Assembly: GCA_009840305.1 (NCBI GenBank) | Contig: VXNY01000024.1 | Location: forward strand, 496,001-560,000 | DNA: 64,000 nt | Direction of reading: 5' to 3' | From: Gammaproteobacteria bacterium | Lineage (GTDB): Bacteria; Pseudomonadota; Gammaproteobacteria; Pseudomonadales; Azotimanducaceae | In this document: positions 41,626 through 51,385 of the stretch, in pieces | Position numbering within the stretch: the stretch's first letter is position 1 | Layout: the number at the start of each line of letters is the position of its first letter | Program-made: the position numbers and the translations under genes | Notes under the pieces: generated by a model | Database searches by the model: none | Told to the model about the DNA's origin: nothing | What the model saw: the letters and a program-made list of their open reading frames with translations, nothing else

Positions 41626-44412
41626 CTACATCGAATAATTTATCTTGAAGTAGAAGTAGCGACCGGCCGTATCAAAAGTCCTTACATCCGTATTGTCATT
41701 GAAACCATCCAAAGATAACGGAGGTGTTGCGTCCAACAAATTGTCGATGCCACCAGAAAGAACGATGTTGTGTTCTGGTAGGTCGAGATTTGCGTGAATG
41801 TCATGATATATACGACTTTCAACCGTTCTCTCTAACGTTTCGCCCGTGGCAAAGTCCGTGTATTCTTCTTCAGCTTCACCGATCACTCTCATTTGGTAGC
41901 TAAAGGTGAGGGCATCGCGTGTCAATACGACACTAGTACTACTTCGATATTCTGTGTAATATCCTCCGAGATCGTCGGAGAAGCGACCAGTCAAGTCGTC
42001 GGTAGTATTGTCCGCACGAGTAATTAAATATTCACTCAGAAGAGAGGCTTCGTAGGTGATTGAGACATCGCCTAAGAAAGTCTCGCCCCAATCGTAATAA
42101 GCACCGATGTCCCAACCACTAGTGTCTACTCCGCCAACGTTGGTGATAGTGTTCACAACGTTTATCGGATTACCTGCGTTCGGGCCGCTCGTGAAACGCT
42201 CAACAAGATTACAGAAATTACCCGTCTCGGCGCACTGTGTCAGAATGAAGCTTGCTCCAAGTGTCGTCAGAGCATCTGTCAGAGAAACGTCAAAGCGATC
42301 GAGCGTGATTGAAAGACCCTCTATAGGTTCAACAACCACGCCATAGGTTAGAATGTCGGCTGTTTCTGGTTGTGCTGTAGGATTGCCACCTACAGTGGTA
42401 CGAATCTGAGTAGAAATAGGTTGGAATCCAGTCTCAGGTACTCCATCAGCGATACAGAACTGCGTTGGGTTCTGAGAACACGGATCAGCGAGAGCTGGGA
42501 ATGAAAATCCACTGCCCCCGAAGAGGTTAGAGGTTGATGGAGCACGGAAAGCTTGAGAAAAGGATGTCCGCAGCAATACGTTATCGACAGGTCGATACTT
42601 CAATCCAAATTTCCCATTCGTGGTAGCACCGAAGGAGTCGTAATCAGAATAACGGAGTGCCATGTTCGTCTCTAGGAGTTTAAACAAGTCTTGGTTTGCG
42701 ATGATAGGAATATTTAGTTCCGCATAAAGTTCGTTTACGGTATACCCTCCAGAAGTCGGTTTTCGAGGCGTACCGGTCGCTCCACTACCCAAGGCGTTGA
42801 CCTGCGAGTCTGGTACATCTGCTCCTCGTTCCTCGCGCCATTCCCAGCCAAACGCCATGCCAACTGGACCGGCATCTCGCTCCATAATCGCAGGATTGAC
42901 AAAGTTTACAGCATAGATTTTTTGGTCTTGTAAACTGGATTGATTGTCGACAAACGTGATGTAATCAACCATTGCTTGAGTCACACTGTTCTCACCAAAA
43001 GTGTTTAGCACTACACAGTTGGCGGTATCGTTCGCACACATCGGATTGCCATCAGAATCTAAGACCCAGTTACCATCAGCGTCTCTTAGCGACGGTCCAA
43101 CGGCATTTGCAACCTTTTCAAGGTTGTAAATGCGACCGAAGTGTCCCTCGGAAGCAGTTTCGCCGAAAGCATGGTATGCATCCCAATGCCACGAATTAAG
43201 CACTCCATCAAATCCGATAACAATTTGTTTAGTTTCGGTGAGGGTATCTTCAGTTCTAGAACCATCTTCGACCATACGTCGGCGCCAATCTGGAATGTCA
43301 GCTCCAAACGGGTTGTAGTAGTTATCTTTGCTGTATGGTGCGTTATATGAAAAGAATGCTAAGGGCGCGAGTGGAGTTTCCGCGAGTTTTTGATTGCTAT
43401 CGCGGTTCAAATAACTGGCACGTACGAACACTCGAACATCCCCTAAAACAGGGAAATCTGAAAGTTCTTGGTCACCGACAAACATCATGCTCCAACGGAT
43501 ACTCGGTTGTCGTTGATGATTTGAAGGAGCGAAGTTGTACGAATCGCCTCCAAAGAAGCTGAAAGGACGGAAATCACCAAATTCAGGACCACGCGTGAGG
43601 TCCATAGCTGTTCCGTCTTGGGTAAATCGATAGCGTCCCCAAGGAGGTGCTGAACTTCCTAAGAAAATTACATCACCACCAAAGTACGCTAACGGCGTAG
43701 CGGCCCAATCCCTATCACAAGCACAGATGCTGGATTCATCAACGTATCCGGCATATGCCATGAATGAGCCGTTGTCAGAACTTCCGCCGATCGTTAAGTC
43801 GACTACGTTACGAGCGCCGTCCCCTTCTTGTGTGATCCCGCTCTGAACGTTCATTTCCATCCCTTGGAAATCTCGTCGTGTAATAATGTTTACTACACCC
43901 GCAACCGCATCGGAGCCGTAAATTGCTGAAGCACCGTCCTTAAATACGTCAATTCGATCAACCATAGAAACGGGAATCGTGTTCAGGTCTACTGCACTAC
44001 TAAGGTTTGTCGAGGCTAAACCAGTGGAACTTGGTGGAAGCCGTCGACCGTTCATTAACACCAAGGTACGTGTCGAACCCAAACCTCGTAAAGAAATTCT
44101 GTTCGTTCCGTCGCCCCCGTTGTTGATTTGAGTAGTCTGAGCACCACCTGCTACCGATGGAATCTCTCGTAGCAATTGGCCAATAGAGGTTTGTCCTGAC
44201 CTTGCGATTTCATAACGCTCAAAGATTTGTACAGGGCTTGTGCCTTCCAAATCGGTTCGCACAATGCGCGATCCGGTGACGACAACTTCTTCAATCTCTT
44301 CAGATGCTTCATCGTCGTTCGCATCCTGTGCGAACACACCGAGACTTAAAAAGATACCGCCAAGAATTAGCAAAATTGTTTGTATTCGAGAATGTAAACG
44401 TTGGTCTAACAT
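41626..44412 (-). CDS. TonB-dependent receptor, paralog 2
   Basis: A 928-residue outer-membrane receptor. ATG at 44412 is preferred to the TTG one codon earlier because AGGAG lies six bases before it. Signal peptide residues about 10-28 (cut after VFA). TonB box EEVVVTGSR, plug with LLREIPSVAGG, RGLGSTRTLVLMNGRRLPP and VVNIITRR, then a barrel ending in YFYFKINYSM. It is colinear with the receptor encoded downstream, and by eye well over half of residues are identical. Shared oddities include a CACDR-x-WAATPLAYFG segment early in the barrel and paired cysteines (CSQNPTQFC, QCAxTGNFC). The ligand is unknown. A terminator separates the two genes, so they can be expressed independently. Confidence 0.92.
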   Translation of the reverse strand: MLDQRLHSRIQTILLILGGIFLSLGVFAQDANDDEASEEIEEVVVTGSRIVRTDLEGTSPVQIFERYEIARSGQTSIGQLLREIPSVAGGAQTTQINNGGDGTNRISLRGLGSTRTLVLMNGRRLPPSSTGLASTNLSSAVDLNTIPVSMVDRIDVFKDGASAIYGSDAVAGVVNIITRRDFQGMEMNVQSGITQEGDGARNVVDLTIGGSSDNGSFMAYAGYVDESSICACDRDWAATPLAYFGGDVIFLGSSAPPWGRYRFTQDGTAMDLTRGPEFGDFRPFSFFGGDSYNFAPSNHQRQPSIRWSMMFVGDQELSDFPVLGDVRVFVRASYLNRDSNQKLAETPLAPLAFFSYNAPYSKDNYYNPFGADIPDWRRRMVEDGSRTEDTLTETKQIVIGFDGVLNSWHWDAYHAFGETASEGHFGRIYNLEKVANAVGPSLRDADGNWVLDSDGNPMCANDTANCVVLNTFGENSVTQAMVDYITFVDNQSSLQDQKIYAVNFVNPAIMERDAGPVGMAFGWEWREERGADVPDSQVNALGSGATGTPRKPTSGGYTVNELYAELNIPIIANQDLFKLLETNMALRYSDYDSFGATTNGKFGLKYRPVDNVLLRTSFSQAFRAPSTSNLFGGSGFSFPALADPCSQNPTQFCIADGVPETGFQPISTQIRTTVGGNPTAQPETADILTYGVVVEPIEGLSITLDRFDVSLTDALTTLGASFILTQCAETGNFCNLVERFTSGPNAGNPINVVNTITNVGGVDTSGWDIGAYYDWGETFLGDVSITYEASLLSEYLITRADNTTDDLTGRFSDDLGGYYTEYRSSTSVVLTRDALTFSYQMRVIGEAEEEYTDFATGETLERTVESRIYHDIHANLDLPEHNIVLSGGIDNLLDATPPLSLDGFNDNTDVRTFDTAGRYFYFKINYSM

Positions 44413-44418
44413 CAATTT

Positions 44419-44423
44419 CTCCT
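44419..44423 (-). promoter_or_regulatory. Ribosome binding site deciding the receptor start
   Basis: AGGAG on the minus strand, six bases before the ATG at 44412. It supports ATG over the TTG at 44415. Confidence 0.7.
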
Positions 44424-44890
44424 ATCAGTGGTTGGACTATTAGTTCAGAGCACTAATGTCATTGTGAGAATTTCACCAAATCCAATTAAATTTCATGTCA
44501 TGGTTCTGTAACCATTATACGTTGCAATTAACCACTCTCATTCGTCGTGAACGCACGAAATCAACGGTATTTTCTTGGTTTGTTGTTGCTATTCTCACAC
44601 TTTACAGTAGTGAGTATTCCTTGGTCCGATTTCGACACTCTAAGCGCTAAGAAAGTTCCAACCTGTTTCGTGCTACTACAAGATTGAACGTGAAAAATAC
44701 CGCTGACCAAATGCGCTCGCAATCAAGGATTAAGCCTCGAAACGCAACAATATTTCTCAGGATGTGATACGGAGAAACTAGGAAACGACCCCAGTTTGAC
44801 CGTTGCCTCGTTAGCTAGTATCGCGTTCAATACCGAAATTGCTTGTAATCATTCGAAATCACTATGGACTTGCACAAAATTTAAGTAGGC
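44424..44890. other. Intergenic region upstream of the second receptor gene
   Basis: A stretch of 467 bp between the stop of the secreted-protein gene and the receptor. No credible coding frame was seen. It holds the receptor promoter region. On the minus strand a perfect TATAAT (44514-44519) overlaps by two bases a dyad ATGGTT-ACAG-AACCAT (44500-44515), a possible operator or 5' leader hairpin. The remainder, 44520-44890, shows nothing assignable. Confidence 0.4.
44514..44519 (-). promoter_or_regulatory. Possible -10 box for the second receptor gene
   Basis: TATAAT on the minus strand, about 100 bases before the receptor start. A convincing -35 box at 17 bp is missing (AATGAG), so an activator may be needed or the match may be chance. 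It overlaps the end of the adjacent dyad at 44500-44515. Confidence 0.3.
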
Positions 44891-46192
44891 TTAGTACTCT
44901 TGAAAACCGGACTCTTTCAAAATCAGGTCTTCTTCATCATCGAAACGCTCTTCTCTCGCTCTCAATATTTCCCTTAAAGGACGGGCGTACTTCAACTCGC
45001 CTCCCTCAGAAACGTACTCAATCGCCTCCTCTAGTTCGATGGGATCATACTCTTTCCGAGCGTTTTTCTCGCCAACAGATTCCTCCAACAACAGAAAAGC
45101 TTTTGCTTGATGCTGCAAACGCTCTGTGAACGTCAATTCGCTCCTAAACCATCCCGTGTGAGAACCCAAATGACGGTGCATCAGCAGTGGATTCCTTTCC
45201 ATTACATAGTCATTGAATTCACTACTGGTGAATATACCCAACGGAAAACTCTGAATTGCCCAGGAATCTCCACACTTCGCTGCAATTTTCATCAACGTGT
45301 CATGAGTGCGATTAATCTGCTGAAACATGCGATCACGACTAACGTTCCACGTCATCGTAGTAGGTTGCTTAGGTGGTGGAGGCGTTTCACTGTCCGGTAG
45401 CAGCGAGTAACCCCACGGCTCGCACTCGTATCGTAACCAGATAGTGTGTAAAAATCCTTTTTCTAAACGTTGCCGGGCAATCTCTCGTTGCGCACCGTCT
45501 TCGATTTCTTTCTCTATAACTTCTAGTGCAGCCTCGTACCCGCTTGAGCTTTCACTTTTGAAAACTCCGCCAATGTCGGGATGATTGATGAGAATCAACA
45601 TCTGTTGCATCGAGACGTTGCATGCTTCAAGAAAAGTTGCATATTTAAACATCCCTCGAGCCTCACACTGTTTTGCTAGGTTTGCTTGAATCCCAATGCT
45701 CGTCTGTTTGCTCAGTTCCATGCACTCGTCTTCTCGAGTGACTTGCCGAAAACGCGAAATGTTTCGATGGAGGTTTCCATCGAAGATATCCCGCCAATAC
45801 GGTATGTCTTTTGTTAGGAAATCCGCATAGCTATAAGGCAAGATCCGTGGTCGAGAGTTAGCTAGCTTCACCGGGAGTGGTTTTAAACCTTCGACCCGAT
45901 CGTAATAGTGCAATATGCTATAAGCCCAAACTGGCTCGTTGAGAAAGTACCTTTGAAGTGCTTCAAGACACTCTTCGTCTTCTAGAATCTCGAATCTGTT
46001 GATCGGAAGACACTTCTTTAGTGCTTGTTGCCACGCATCTTGGTGCTCTTCACTCTCCTCGATATGGGCAGTTGGATCTGCAGGAACAGTAAAGTCCCCC
46101 ATGTTCCAGAAAGTATTGAACGTCGAGCCAGATATCGAGTTTGCAACTAAAAAAAACGCCACACAGAACCCGAATAAAACTCTCCTTAGCAT
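44891..46192 (-). CDS. Secreted cysteine-conserved protein of unknown family, paralog 1
   Basis: A 433-residue protein with a signal peptide (hydrophobic residues about 5-20). I do not recognise the family. It is mostly helical and shares blocks with the next gene: NEPVW, YWRDIFDG, FKYATFLEAC, GDSWAIQSFPLG, NPLLMHRHLG and EYDP. Six cysteines are conserved between the two (CLPI, CLEA, CMEL, CEAR, ACNV, CEPW), consistent with disulfides in the periplasm. The C-terminal 60 residues are highly charged. Position upstream of the two receptor genes, on the same strand, suggests but does not prove a shared role. Separation from the receptor gene by about 475 bp argues against one operon. Confidence 0.75.
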   Translation of the reverse strand: MLRRVLFGFCVAFFLVANSISGSTFNTFWNMGDFTVPADPTAHIEESEEHQDAWQQALKKCLPINRFEILEDEECLEALQRYFLNEPVWAYSILHYYDRVEGLKPLPVKLANSRPRILPYSYADFLTKDIPYWRDIFDGNLHRNISRFRQVTREDECMELSKQTSIGIQANLAKQCEARGMFKYATFLEACNVSMQQMLILINHPDIGGVFKSESSSGYEAALEVIEKEIEDGAQREIARQRLEKGFLHTIWLRYECEPWGYSLLPDSETPPPPKQPTTMTWNVSRDRMFQQINRTHDTLMKIAAKCGDSWAIQSFPLGIFTSSEFNDYVMERNPLLMHRHLGSHTGWFRSELTFTERLQHQAKAFLLLEESVGEKNARKEYDPIELEEAIEYVSEGGELKYARPLREILRAREERFDDEEDLILKESGFQEY

Positions 46193-46322
46193 TCTTTAAT
46201 TCCTCTCAACAGTAGATCAAGACTGAAATTGCAAATACACGAGGTACCGCGGATTCGAAGATCGACAAAAATCCTGTTTAACCGTCATAAATATGGGTAG
46301 ACGTGCAGTCGTAAGAGTTTCA

Positions 46323-47603
46323 TCAAAACAGCTCGCCTTTCATTTCCTTCAACAGCTCATCTTCTTCATATTCCTGCAACCACTTATTTGCCTCCTCTAG
46401 TACTTCGGCGCGGGAGGGTGGTGGCCGCAATTTTCCGCCATCCTTGACATATTGAATTTCTTCTGTTAGTTTCGTTGGATCATACTCTAGACGCGCAAGT
46501 TTTTCGCCGCTTTGTTCGACAAGCAGGAGATAGGCCTTCGCGCGATGACGAGCTTCTTCTTGCCAGGTAAAATCATAGCCTGTTCCCTTTCCCAAAGTAC
46601 GATGCATCAACAGCGGGTACTTCTTCATTATGTCTTGGTTGAACTCACTGGTCGAACTACCAAGTGGAAAGCTCCGGATAGCCCAGTCATCACCACTCTT
46701 TGCTGCAATTCTTAGGACGTGGTCGTGCGTAATATTGCGCATAACAAAGTCTTTGTCCCGTCGTAGCATCCTCGCACTCATTTCTACACGCTTCTTGAAA
46801 TCATCGTTCGCAAGTCTAGGTAAGAATTCATAACCGTGTTGCTTGCACTCTTCTGCAACCCAGTAGGCTTGCAAATATCCCTTTTCCATTCTTCGCTTGG
46901 CTGAAGACCGTAAAGCTTCATCAGAAACCCATTTGTCAAGACTTTGAAAACTGACTTCATACTGATTTAAACCGCTTAGTTCCGTTCCCTCTGGAAATGT
47001 TTGCTGAAGAAAGTCCATTCGTTGCTGAGCATCGTTGCACGCGTTGAGGTAACTCGCGTATTTAAACAATTCTCGAGCTTTACAATGTTCTGCCTTAGTT
47101 TCATGGATCCCGAGAGTGTTTGCGTTAGCAAGGTCCATGCATGACTCGTCCGATACAACTTGCAGAAATGTCTTTTGCCGTTGTTCAATCTGACCATCAA
47201 AGATGTCTCGCCATAAGGGTACATTACTGTCCAGAAAATCTGCGTGGCTATGATCATCACGTTGACCGAACCGACGTATGAAGACGGGAACCCACCCGTC
47301 GTAGTTGTCGTAGTAGTACATTCGGTGGTAAACCCATACAGGTTCGTTGGAAAAGTACTGCTCTGCGAACAACAAACAGGACTCACTCAAAGAATCCCTA
47401 GTATCGATCGGCGTACATTGTTCAACCAGACGATTCCAAGCCTCAACTTGGATATCTGAGATTTTCAGGAACGGTTCTTGCTCTGGTCTGACTTCGAATC
47501 TCTCGTAATGGACGAGCATTGGTTTGAAATCGGTGCTCTGGGCTATCACAGACACCGAAAAGACAGTGTAAGCCAACAGTCCAATAAAAGTGCGTTTGGT
47601 CAT
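46323..47603 (-). CDS. Secreted cysteine-conserved protein of unknown family, paralog 2
   Basis: A 426-residue protein from ATG 47603, which gives a clean signal peptide (cut after VIAQ); the frame continues upstream to 47672 but that leader does not look translated. It is colinear with the gene 130 bp downstream: NEPVW, LWRDIFDG, FKYASYLNAC, GDDWAIRSFPLG, YPLLMHRTLG and LEYDP. The six conserved cysteines are CTPI, CLLF, CMDL, CKAR, ACND and CKQH. A tyrosine-rich patch (RMYYYDNYDG) occurs near residue 100, matching HYYDRVEG in the paralog. The C-terminus is acidic and lysine-rich. Family and function unknown; a tandem duplication is clear. Confidence 0.75.
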   Translation of the reverse strand: MTKRTFIGLLAYTVFSVSVIAQSTDFKPMLVHYERFEVRPEQEPFLKISDIQVEAWNRLVEQCTPIDTRDSLSESCLLFAEQYFSNEPVWVYHRMYYYDNYDGWVPVFIRRFGQRDDHSHADFLDSNVPLWRDIFDGQIEQRQKTFLQVVSDESCMDLANANTLGIHETKAEHCKARELFKYASYLNACNDAQQRMDFLQQTFPEGTELSGLNQYEVSFQSLDKWVSDEALRSSAKRRMEKGYLQAYWVAEECKQHGYEFLPRLANDDFKKRVEMSARMLRRDKDFVMRNITHDHVLRIAAKSGDDWAIRSFPLGSSTSEFNQDIMKKYPLLMHRTLGKGTGYDFTWQEEARHRAKAYLLLVEQSGEKLARLEYDPTKLTEEIQYVKDGGKLRPPPSRAEVLEEANKWLQEYEEDELLKEMKGELF

Positions 47604-47976
47604 CCGTGCCGCCACATCCGGCAAGTTCCAGCTTGTGTTACAATTGATCCCTATATTTAGTCTTGGTTTCAAGGGGATTTGTTCTAAACCCTTCAGGACT
47701 TTGACTTATTGTACGACAATACTGGCGATCGAACCTCGCAAATTTGTTGGAGGATCGTGTGTTTGACATCTTTACTGGGCTAATGATTTGTTGCTTGCTA
47801 CAGTTCACCAACGCAAAGTACAGTCTACGTTCAGCGCGCACAAATTCTCGATCCTAAACTGTCCCAGATCCTTGCAGCTGTACCTTGCAGTTTCAATTTC
47901 TAGTTCTCTCGTCTCCCGTGAATAAGCGAACTCACTCTGTTTCCGTCGTCACCAAGCACTAAAAGGGGAAATTTTT
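47604..47976. other. Divergent intergenic region, 373 bp
   Basis: Lies between the divergent secreted-protein gene and the VOC gene and must hold both promoters. No coding frame or RNA fold was supported. A TTGACA near 47763 has no -10 at a proper distance. AAAGGGGA directly upstream of 47977 is a good ribosome binding site for the VOC gene. Confidence 0.35.
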
Positions 47977-48426
47977 ATGAACAACTCTACTGCTATTGGA
48001 AGAATGGATCATATCGGAATCGCTGTTCGAAGCATTGATCAAGCACGTACGTTCTATGAAGACCAACTTGGTGCAACGTTCGTTCGCGAGTTTGTGCACT
48101 TCAGCGGAGACTTCAAACTTGGAATCTTTGATCTCGACGGTTTCTGCATTGAACTAATTGAGCCTATCAACCCAGATGGCTTTCTTGCAAAATTCATTGA
48201 GAGAAAAGGGGAAGGAATCCACCACATCACTTTACAAACTCCAAATTTACCCGAACAGTGCCATCGCTTGGAAGAAAATGGCGTTCGCGTAGTAGATAAA
48301 AACTTTGATCGGGACACTGGTGGTGTCGACGCGTTTATTTCACCCAAGAGCTCGCATGGAGTGCTCATTCAACTTGGAGAGAATCTGGGTCCGTTAAACA
48401 CGGTTCCTTTTTGGGAGAAAGATTAG
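47977..48426 (+). CDS. VOC family protein, methylmalonyl-CoA epimerase or glyoxalase-like
   Basis: A 149-residue metal-dependent vicinal-oxygen-chelate protein with two beta-alpha-beta3 modules. Likely ligands are the His in MDHIGIAV, the Glu in CIELIEP, the His pair in GEGIHHITLQ and the Glu in GVLIQLGE. The GEGIHHI and SPKSSHGVLIQL segments resemble methylmalonyl-CoA epimerase more than lactoylglutathione lyase, but the family changes substrate easily. No methylmalonyl-CoA mutase is nearby. It is a single gene with its own ribosome binding site, upstream of the transhydrogenase genes but separated by 116 bp. Confidence 0.78.
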   Translation: MNNSTAIGRMDHIGIAVRSIDQARTFYEDQLGATFVREFVHFSGDFKLGIFDLDGFCIELIEPINPDGFLAKFIERKGEGIHHITLQTPNLPEQCHRLEENGVRVVDKNFDRDTGGVDAFISPKSSHGVLIQLGENLGPLNTVPFWEKD

Positions 48427-48542
48427 CCTACACTTAAAACCCAATTAAAGGCGTTTTTGTCCCACTTCATAGAATACCTCAAAATACTAACTGTACAAAC
48501 ACTTGTGCGTTTCGAGAAAAATTTAGTAGGCATAGTTAACTT

Positions 48543-49667
48543 GTGCATGTAGTAGCACTACGCGAACAATGGCCAGGTGAATATCGAATCGCGCTCGTTC
48601 CCGCGATTGCTAAAAAACTGGTGAGTCTCGGTTGTACGGTGACGATACAACACGGATTGGGCGACTCCGCAGGGTTCACCGATCAACAATATCTGGAAGT
48701 CAACGCGCACATCGGTCATGACGTTGAAGAAATTCTAAAGCATGCGGACTTAGTTTTTAGCGTCCGACCACCGTCCGATCAACGCGTCTCACTCATGCGT
48801 CGCGGTACGGTCCATCTAAGCTTTCTAGACCCGTTTCAAAACACCGGATTGATGCAAAAGCTCGCATACCACGGGGTTACCGCCGTTTCGTTGGAAATGA
48901 TTCCTCGTACTACGCGAGCACAGAAAATGGATGCTCTTTCGTCCCAAGCGAACTTGGCAGGTTATGCGACGGTTATCGTCGCAGCGTACCACTTGCCGCG
49001 CATATTTCCAATGATGATGACTGCCGCAGGCACTTTAGCTCCAGCACGGGTATTTGTTATCGGGGCTGGAGTAGCTGGATTACAAGCCATTGCGACTGCT
49101 CGTCGACTGGGTGCTAGAGTCGATGCGTTTGACACTCGGCCTGTTGTCGCCGAGGAAGTTCGTTCTCTAGGTGCCAGATTTGTCGAAATCGACGTTGGTG
49201 CGACCGAACAAACTCAGCAAGGATATGCTCGTGAACTCACACCGGAACAAATCAAATTGCAACAACGAGGGATGGCGGACGTCATCGCCCGTTCTGACGT
49301 AGTGATAACGACAGCACAGGTGTTTGGGCGACCCGCACCTCGTATTGTGTCCCTCGATATGATTAAGCAAATGCGCCCCGAGAGTGTAGTGATCGATATG
49401 GCAGTGGAAAGCGGCGGTAACGTGGAAGGCTCTAAAGTGAACCAAATCGTCGAAGTCGACGACGTTCAGCTGGTGGGATTCGCGAATCTACCAGCAAAGG
49501 TCGCTACACATGCAAGTGAAATGTACTCGGCAAACTTGTTTCACTACTTTGAAGAGTTTTTTGACAATGACACCAAAGACTTTGACCTAGACTTTGAAGA
49601 TGAAATTGCCCAAGCAAGCGTAATTACCCATGAAGGGAAGGTTAGGATAGAACTACACAACGGTTAG
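48543..49667 (+). CDS. pntAA: NAD(P) transhydrogenase subunit alpha part 1
   Basis: A 374-residue NAD(H)-binding subunit of the proton-translocating transhydrogenase, which passes hydride between NADH and NADP+ at the expense of the proton gradient. Family marks are the N-terminal REQWPGEYRIALVP, the RAQKMDALSSQANLAGY motif, the Rossmann GAGVAGLQAIATARRLGA and DTRPVVAEEV. Start is GTG with no ATG nearby. As in many alphaproteobacteria and some gammaproteobacteria, alpha is split into soluble and membrane parts; pntAB follows 6 bp later. It supplies NADPH for biosynthesis. Confidence 0.93.
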   Translation: MHVVALREQWPGEYRIALVPAIAKKLVSLGCTVTIQHGLGDSAGFTDQQYLEVNAHIGHDVEEILKHADLVFSVRPPSDQRVSLMRRGTVHLSFLDPFQNTGLMQKLAYHGVTAVSLEMIPRTTRAQKMDALSSQANLAGYATVIVAAYHLPRIFPMMMTAAGTLAPARVFVIGAGVAGLQAIATARRLGARVDAFDTRPVVAEEVRSLGARFVEIDVGATEQTQQGYARELTPEQIKLQQRGMADVIARSDVVITTAQVFGRPAPRIVSLDMIKQMRPESVVIDMAVESGGNVEGSKVNQIVEVDDVQLVGFANLPAKVATHASEMYSANLFHYFEEFFDNDTKDFDLDFEDEIAQASVITHEGKVRIELHNG

Positions 49668-49673
49668 GTAATC

Positions 49674-49979
49674 ATGGAAATCGTTTTCCTCGCGCTCATT
49701 CTAGTTCTCGCAATCTTCTTGGGATTTGAACTCATCTCGAAGGTGCCCGCTACGCTTCATACGCCGCTTATGTCTGGTGCGAATGCAATTTCTGGTATCA
49801 CGCTTGTAGGGGCACTTTTGGCTGCTGGTTCAAGTAGCGTAACTCATGAACTAGCGACTTGGTTAGGTGCGGGAGCAGTGGTATTTGCGACGGTAAACGT
49901 TGTCGGTGGATACCTAGTTACCGACCGAATGCTTGGACTATTTAAACAACGTTCTAAACCTACAGAAAAAGACGGGTGA
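49674..49979 (+). CDS. pntAB: NAD(P) transhydrogenase subunit alpha part 2
   Basis: A 101-residue membrane subunit with three hydrophobic segments (about residues 3-20, 35-55 and 60-82), the usual size for the split form. The motif VPATLHTPLMSGANAISGI is a strong family mark, and VFATVNVVGGYLVTDRML follows. It forms part of the proton channel with PntB. It is cotranscribed with pntAA (6-bp gap) and pntB (44-bp gap). Confidence 0.93.
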   Translation: MEIVFLALILVLAIFLGFELISKVPATLHTPLMSGANAISGITLVGALLAAGSSSVTHELATWLGAGAVVFATVNVVGGYLVTDRMLGLFKQRSKPTEKDG

Positions 49980-50023
49980 ACGTATATAGCTACGTGTCAA
50001 ATCGCATCCAAGAGATCGATTAA

Positions 50024-51385
50024 TTGTTAAGTCAGTTTTACATTAACGCGGTCTATGTGATTGCAGCGGTTCTATTTATTCTTGGGTTAAAACTGTTAAG
50101 TAAACCGAAGACTGCTCGTACTGGAAATTTGCTCTCCGCACTTGGGATGCTCGTTGCAGTAGTAGTAACGCTACTCTCCAGGGAAATCTTGGACTGGACG
50201 ACAATCATTGTCTGTCTCGCGATCGGTAGTGTGATTGGGGTGTTAGCTTCTCGCCTCGTCGCGCTGACTGCGATGCCGCAGATGGTTGCTGTGTTCAACG
50301 GCTTAGGTGGTGGCGCGAGCATGTTGGTTGCTTGGGTAGCACTGTTCGGAAACACCGATCGCTTTGTGGCTATCGCCGTGAGTCTCTCCGTAGTTATAGG
50401 TGGTATCACTTTTGCTGGTAGTGGCATCGCGTGGGGCAAACTTTCCGCAGTTCTTGCAAGCAAACCTTTACTTTTCCTTGGTCAGAGGTTCATAAACGCG
50501 GCACTCTTTGCCGCACTAATCGTGTGCACCGTATTGTTCGTACTTGAACCAGCTCCAACCTCTAACTATCTATTTGCAATCATCGGGATCGCTTTGATGC
50601 TCGGTATATTGACTGTGCTGCCCATCGGGGGCGCGGACATGCCAGTAGTAATCTCCTTGTTGAACAGTTATTCTGGACTCGCTGCATGTGCTGCTGGACT
50701 CGCGATCAATAATGTGATCTTAATTGTTTCGGGAGCCTTAGTAGGAGCTGCGGGCATCATCTTGACCAACATCATGTGTAAGGCGATGAATCGCTCACTC
50801 GCAAATGTGCTATTCAGTGGCTTCGGCGCACAAAAATCCGCCGCCAAAGTCGAAGGAAAAGCAAATCCCATCACTCCTGAAGATGCGTATCTCATCTTGG
50901 AAGCAGCAAATTCGGTGACCTTTGTACCGGGTTATGGCATGGCAGTTGCTCAAGCACAACATGTGGTCCATGAACTTGGTACACTTTTGGAAACACGCGG
51001 AACCGATGTGACCTATGCAATCCACCCAGTAGCAGGCAGAATGCCAGGGCACATGAACGTACTATTGGCCGAAGCCAACGTTTCTTACGATCAATTACTG
51101 GAAATGGATGACATTAATCCGAAGATGAACACCATTGATGTTGCCGTTGTTATCGGTGCAAATGACGTGGTCAATCCAGCCGCTAGGGAAGACGAAACCA
51201 GTCCCATTTATGGTATGCCGATTATTAACGTAGATTCTGCCAAGACTGTTTTCGTACTGAAACGCTCATTAGCGTCTGGTTTTTCCGGCGTTGATAACTC
51301 CTTGTTTTTCAACTCCAATACACGCATGCTCTTTGGAGATGCTAAACAATCGATCTCCGCGTTAATTTCCGAATTTAAAGACTGA
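50024..51385 (+). CDS. pntB: NAD(P) transhydrogenase subunit beta
   Basis: A 453-residue membrane subunit carrying the NADP(H) domain. It starts with TTG. About eight or nine hydrophobic segments occupy residues 1-260 (FNGLGGGASMLVAW, PIGGADMPVVISLLNSYSG are family marks); the soluble C-terminal domain binds NADP(H) with VPGYGMAVAQAQH, HPVAGRMPGHMNVLLAEA, GANDVVNPAA and YGMPIINVDSAKTVFVLKRS. Length and order are normal. With PntAA and PntAB it completes the enzyme. The 324 bp after it hold no gene. Confidence 0.94.
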   Translation: MLSQFYINAVYVIAAVLFILGLKLLSKPKTARTGNLLSALGMLVAVVVTLLSREILDWTTIIVCLAIGSVIGVLASRLVALTAMPQMVAVFNGLGGGASMLVAWVALFGNTDRFVAIAVSLSVVIGGITFAGSGIAWGKLSAVLASKPLLFLGQRFINAALFAALIVCTVLFVLEPAPTSNYLFAIIGIALMLGILTVLPIGGADMPVVISLLNSYSGLAACAAGLAINNVILIVSGALVGAAGIILTNIMCKAMNRSLANVLFSGFGAQKSAAKVEGKANPITPEDAYLILEAANSVTFVPGYGMAVAQAQHVVHELGTLLETRGTDVTYAIHPVAGRMPGHMNVLLAEANVSYDQLLEMDDINPKMNTIDVAVVIGANDVVNPAAREDETSPIYGMPIINVDSAKTVFVLKRSLASGFSGVDNSLFFNSNTRMLFGDAKQSISALISEFKD

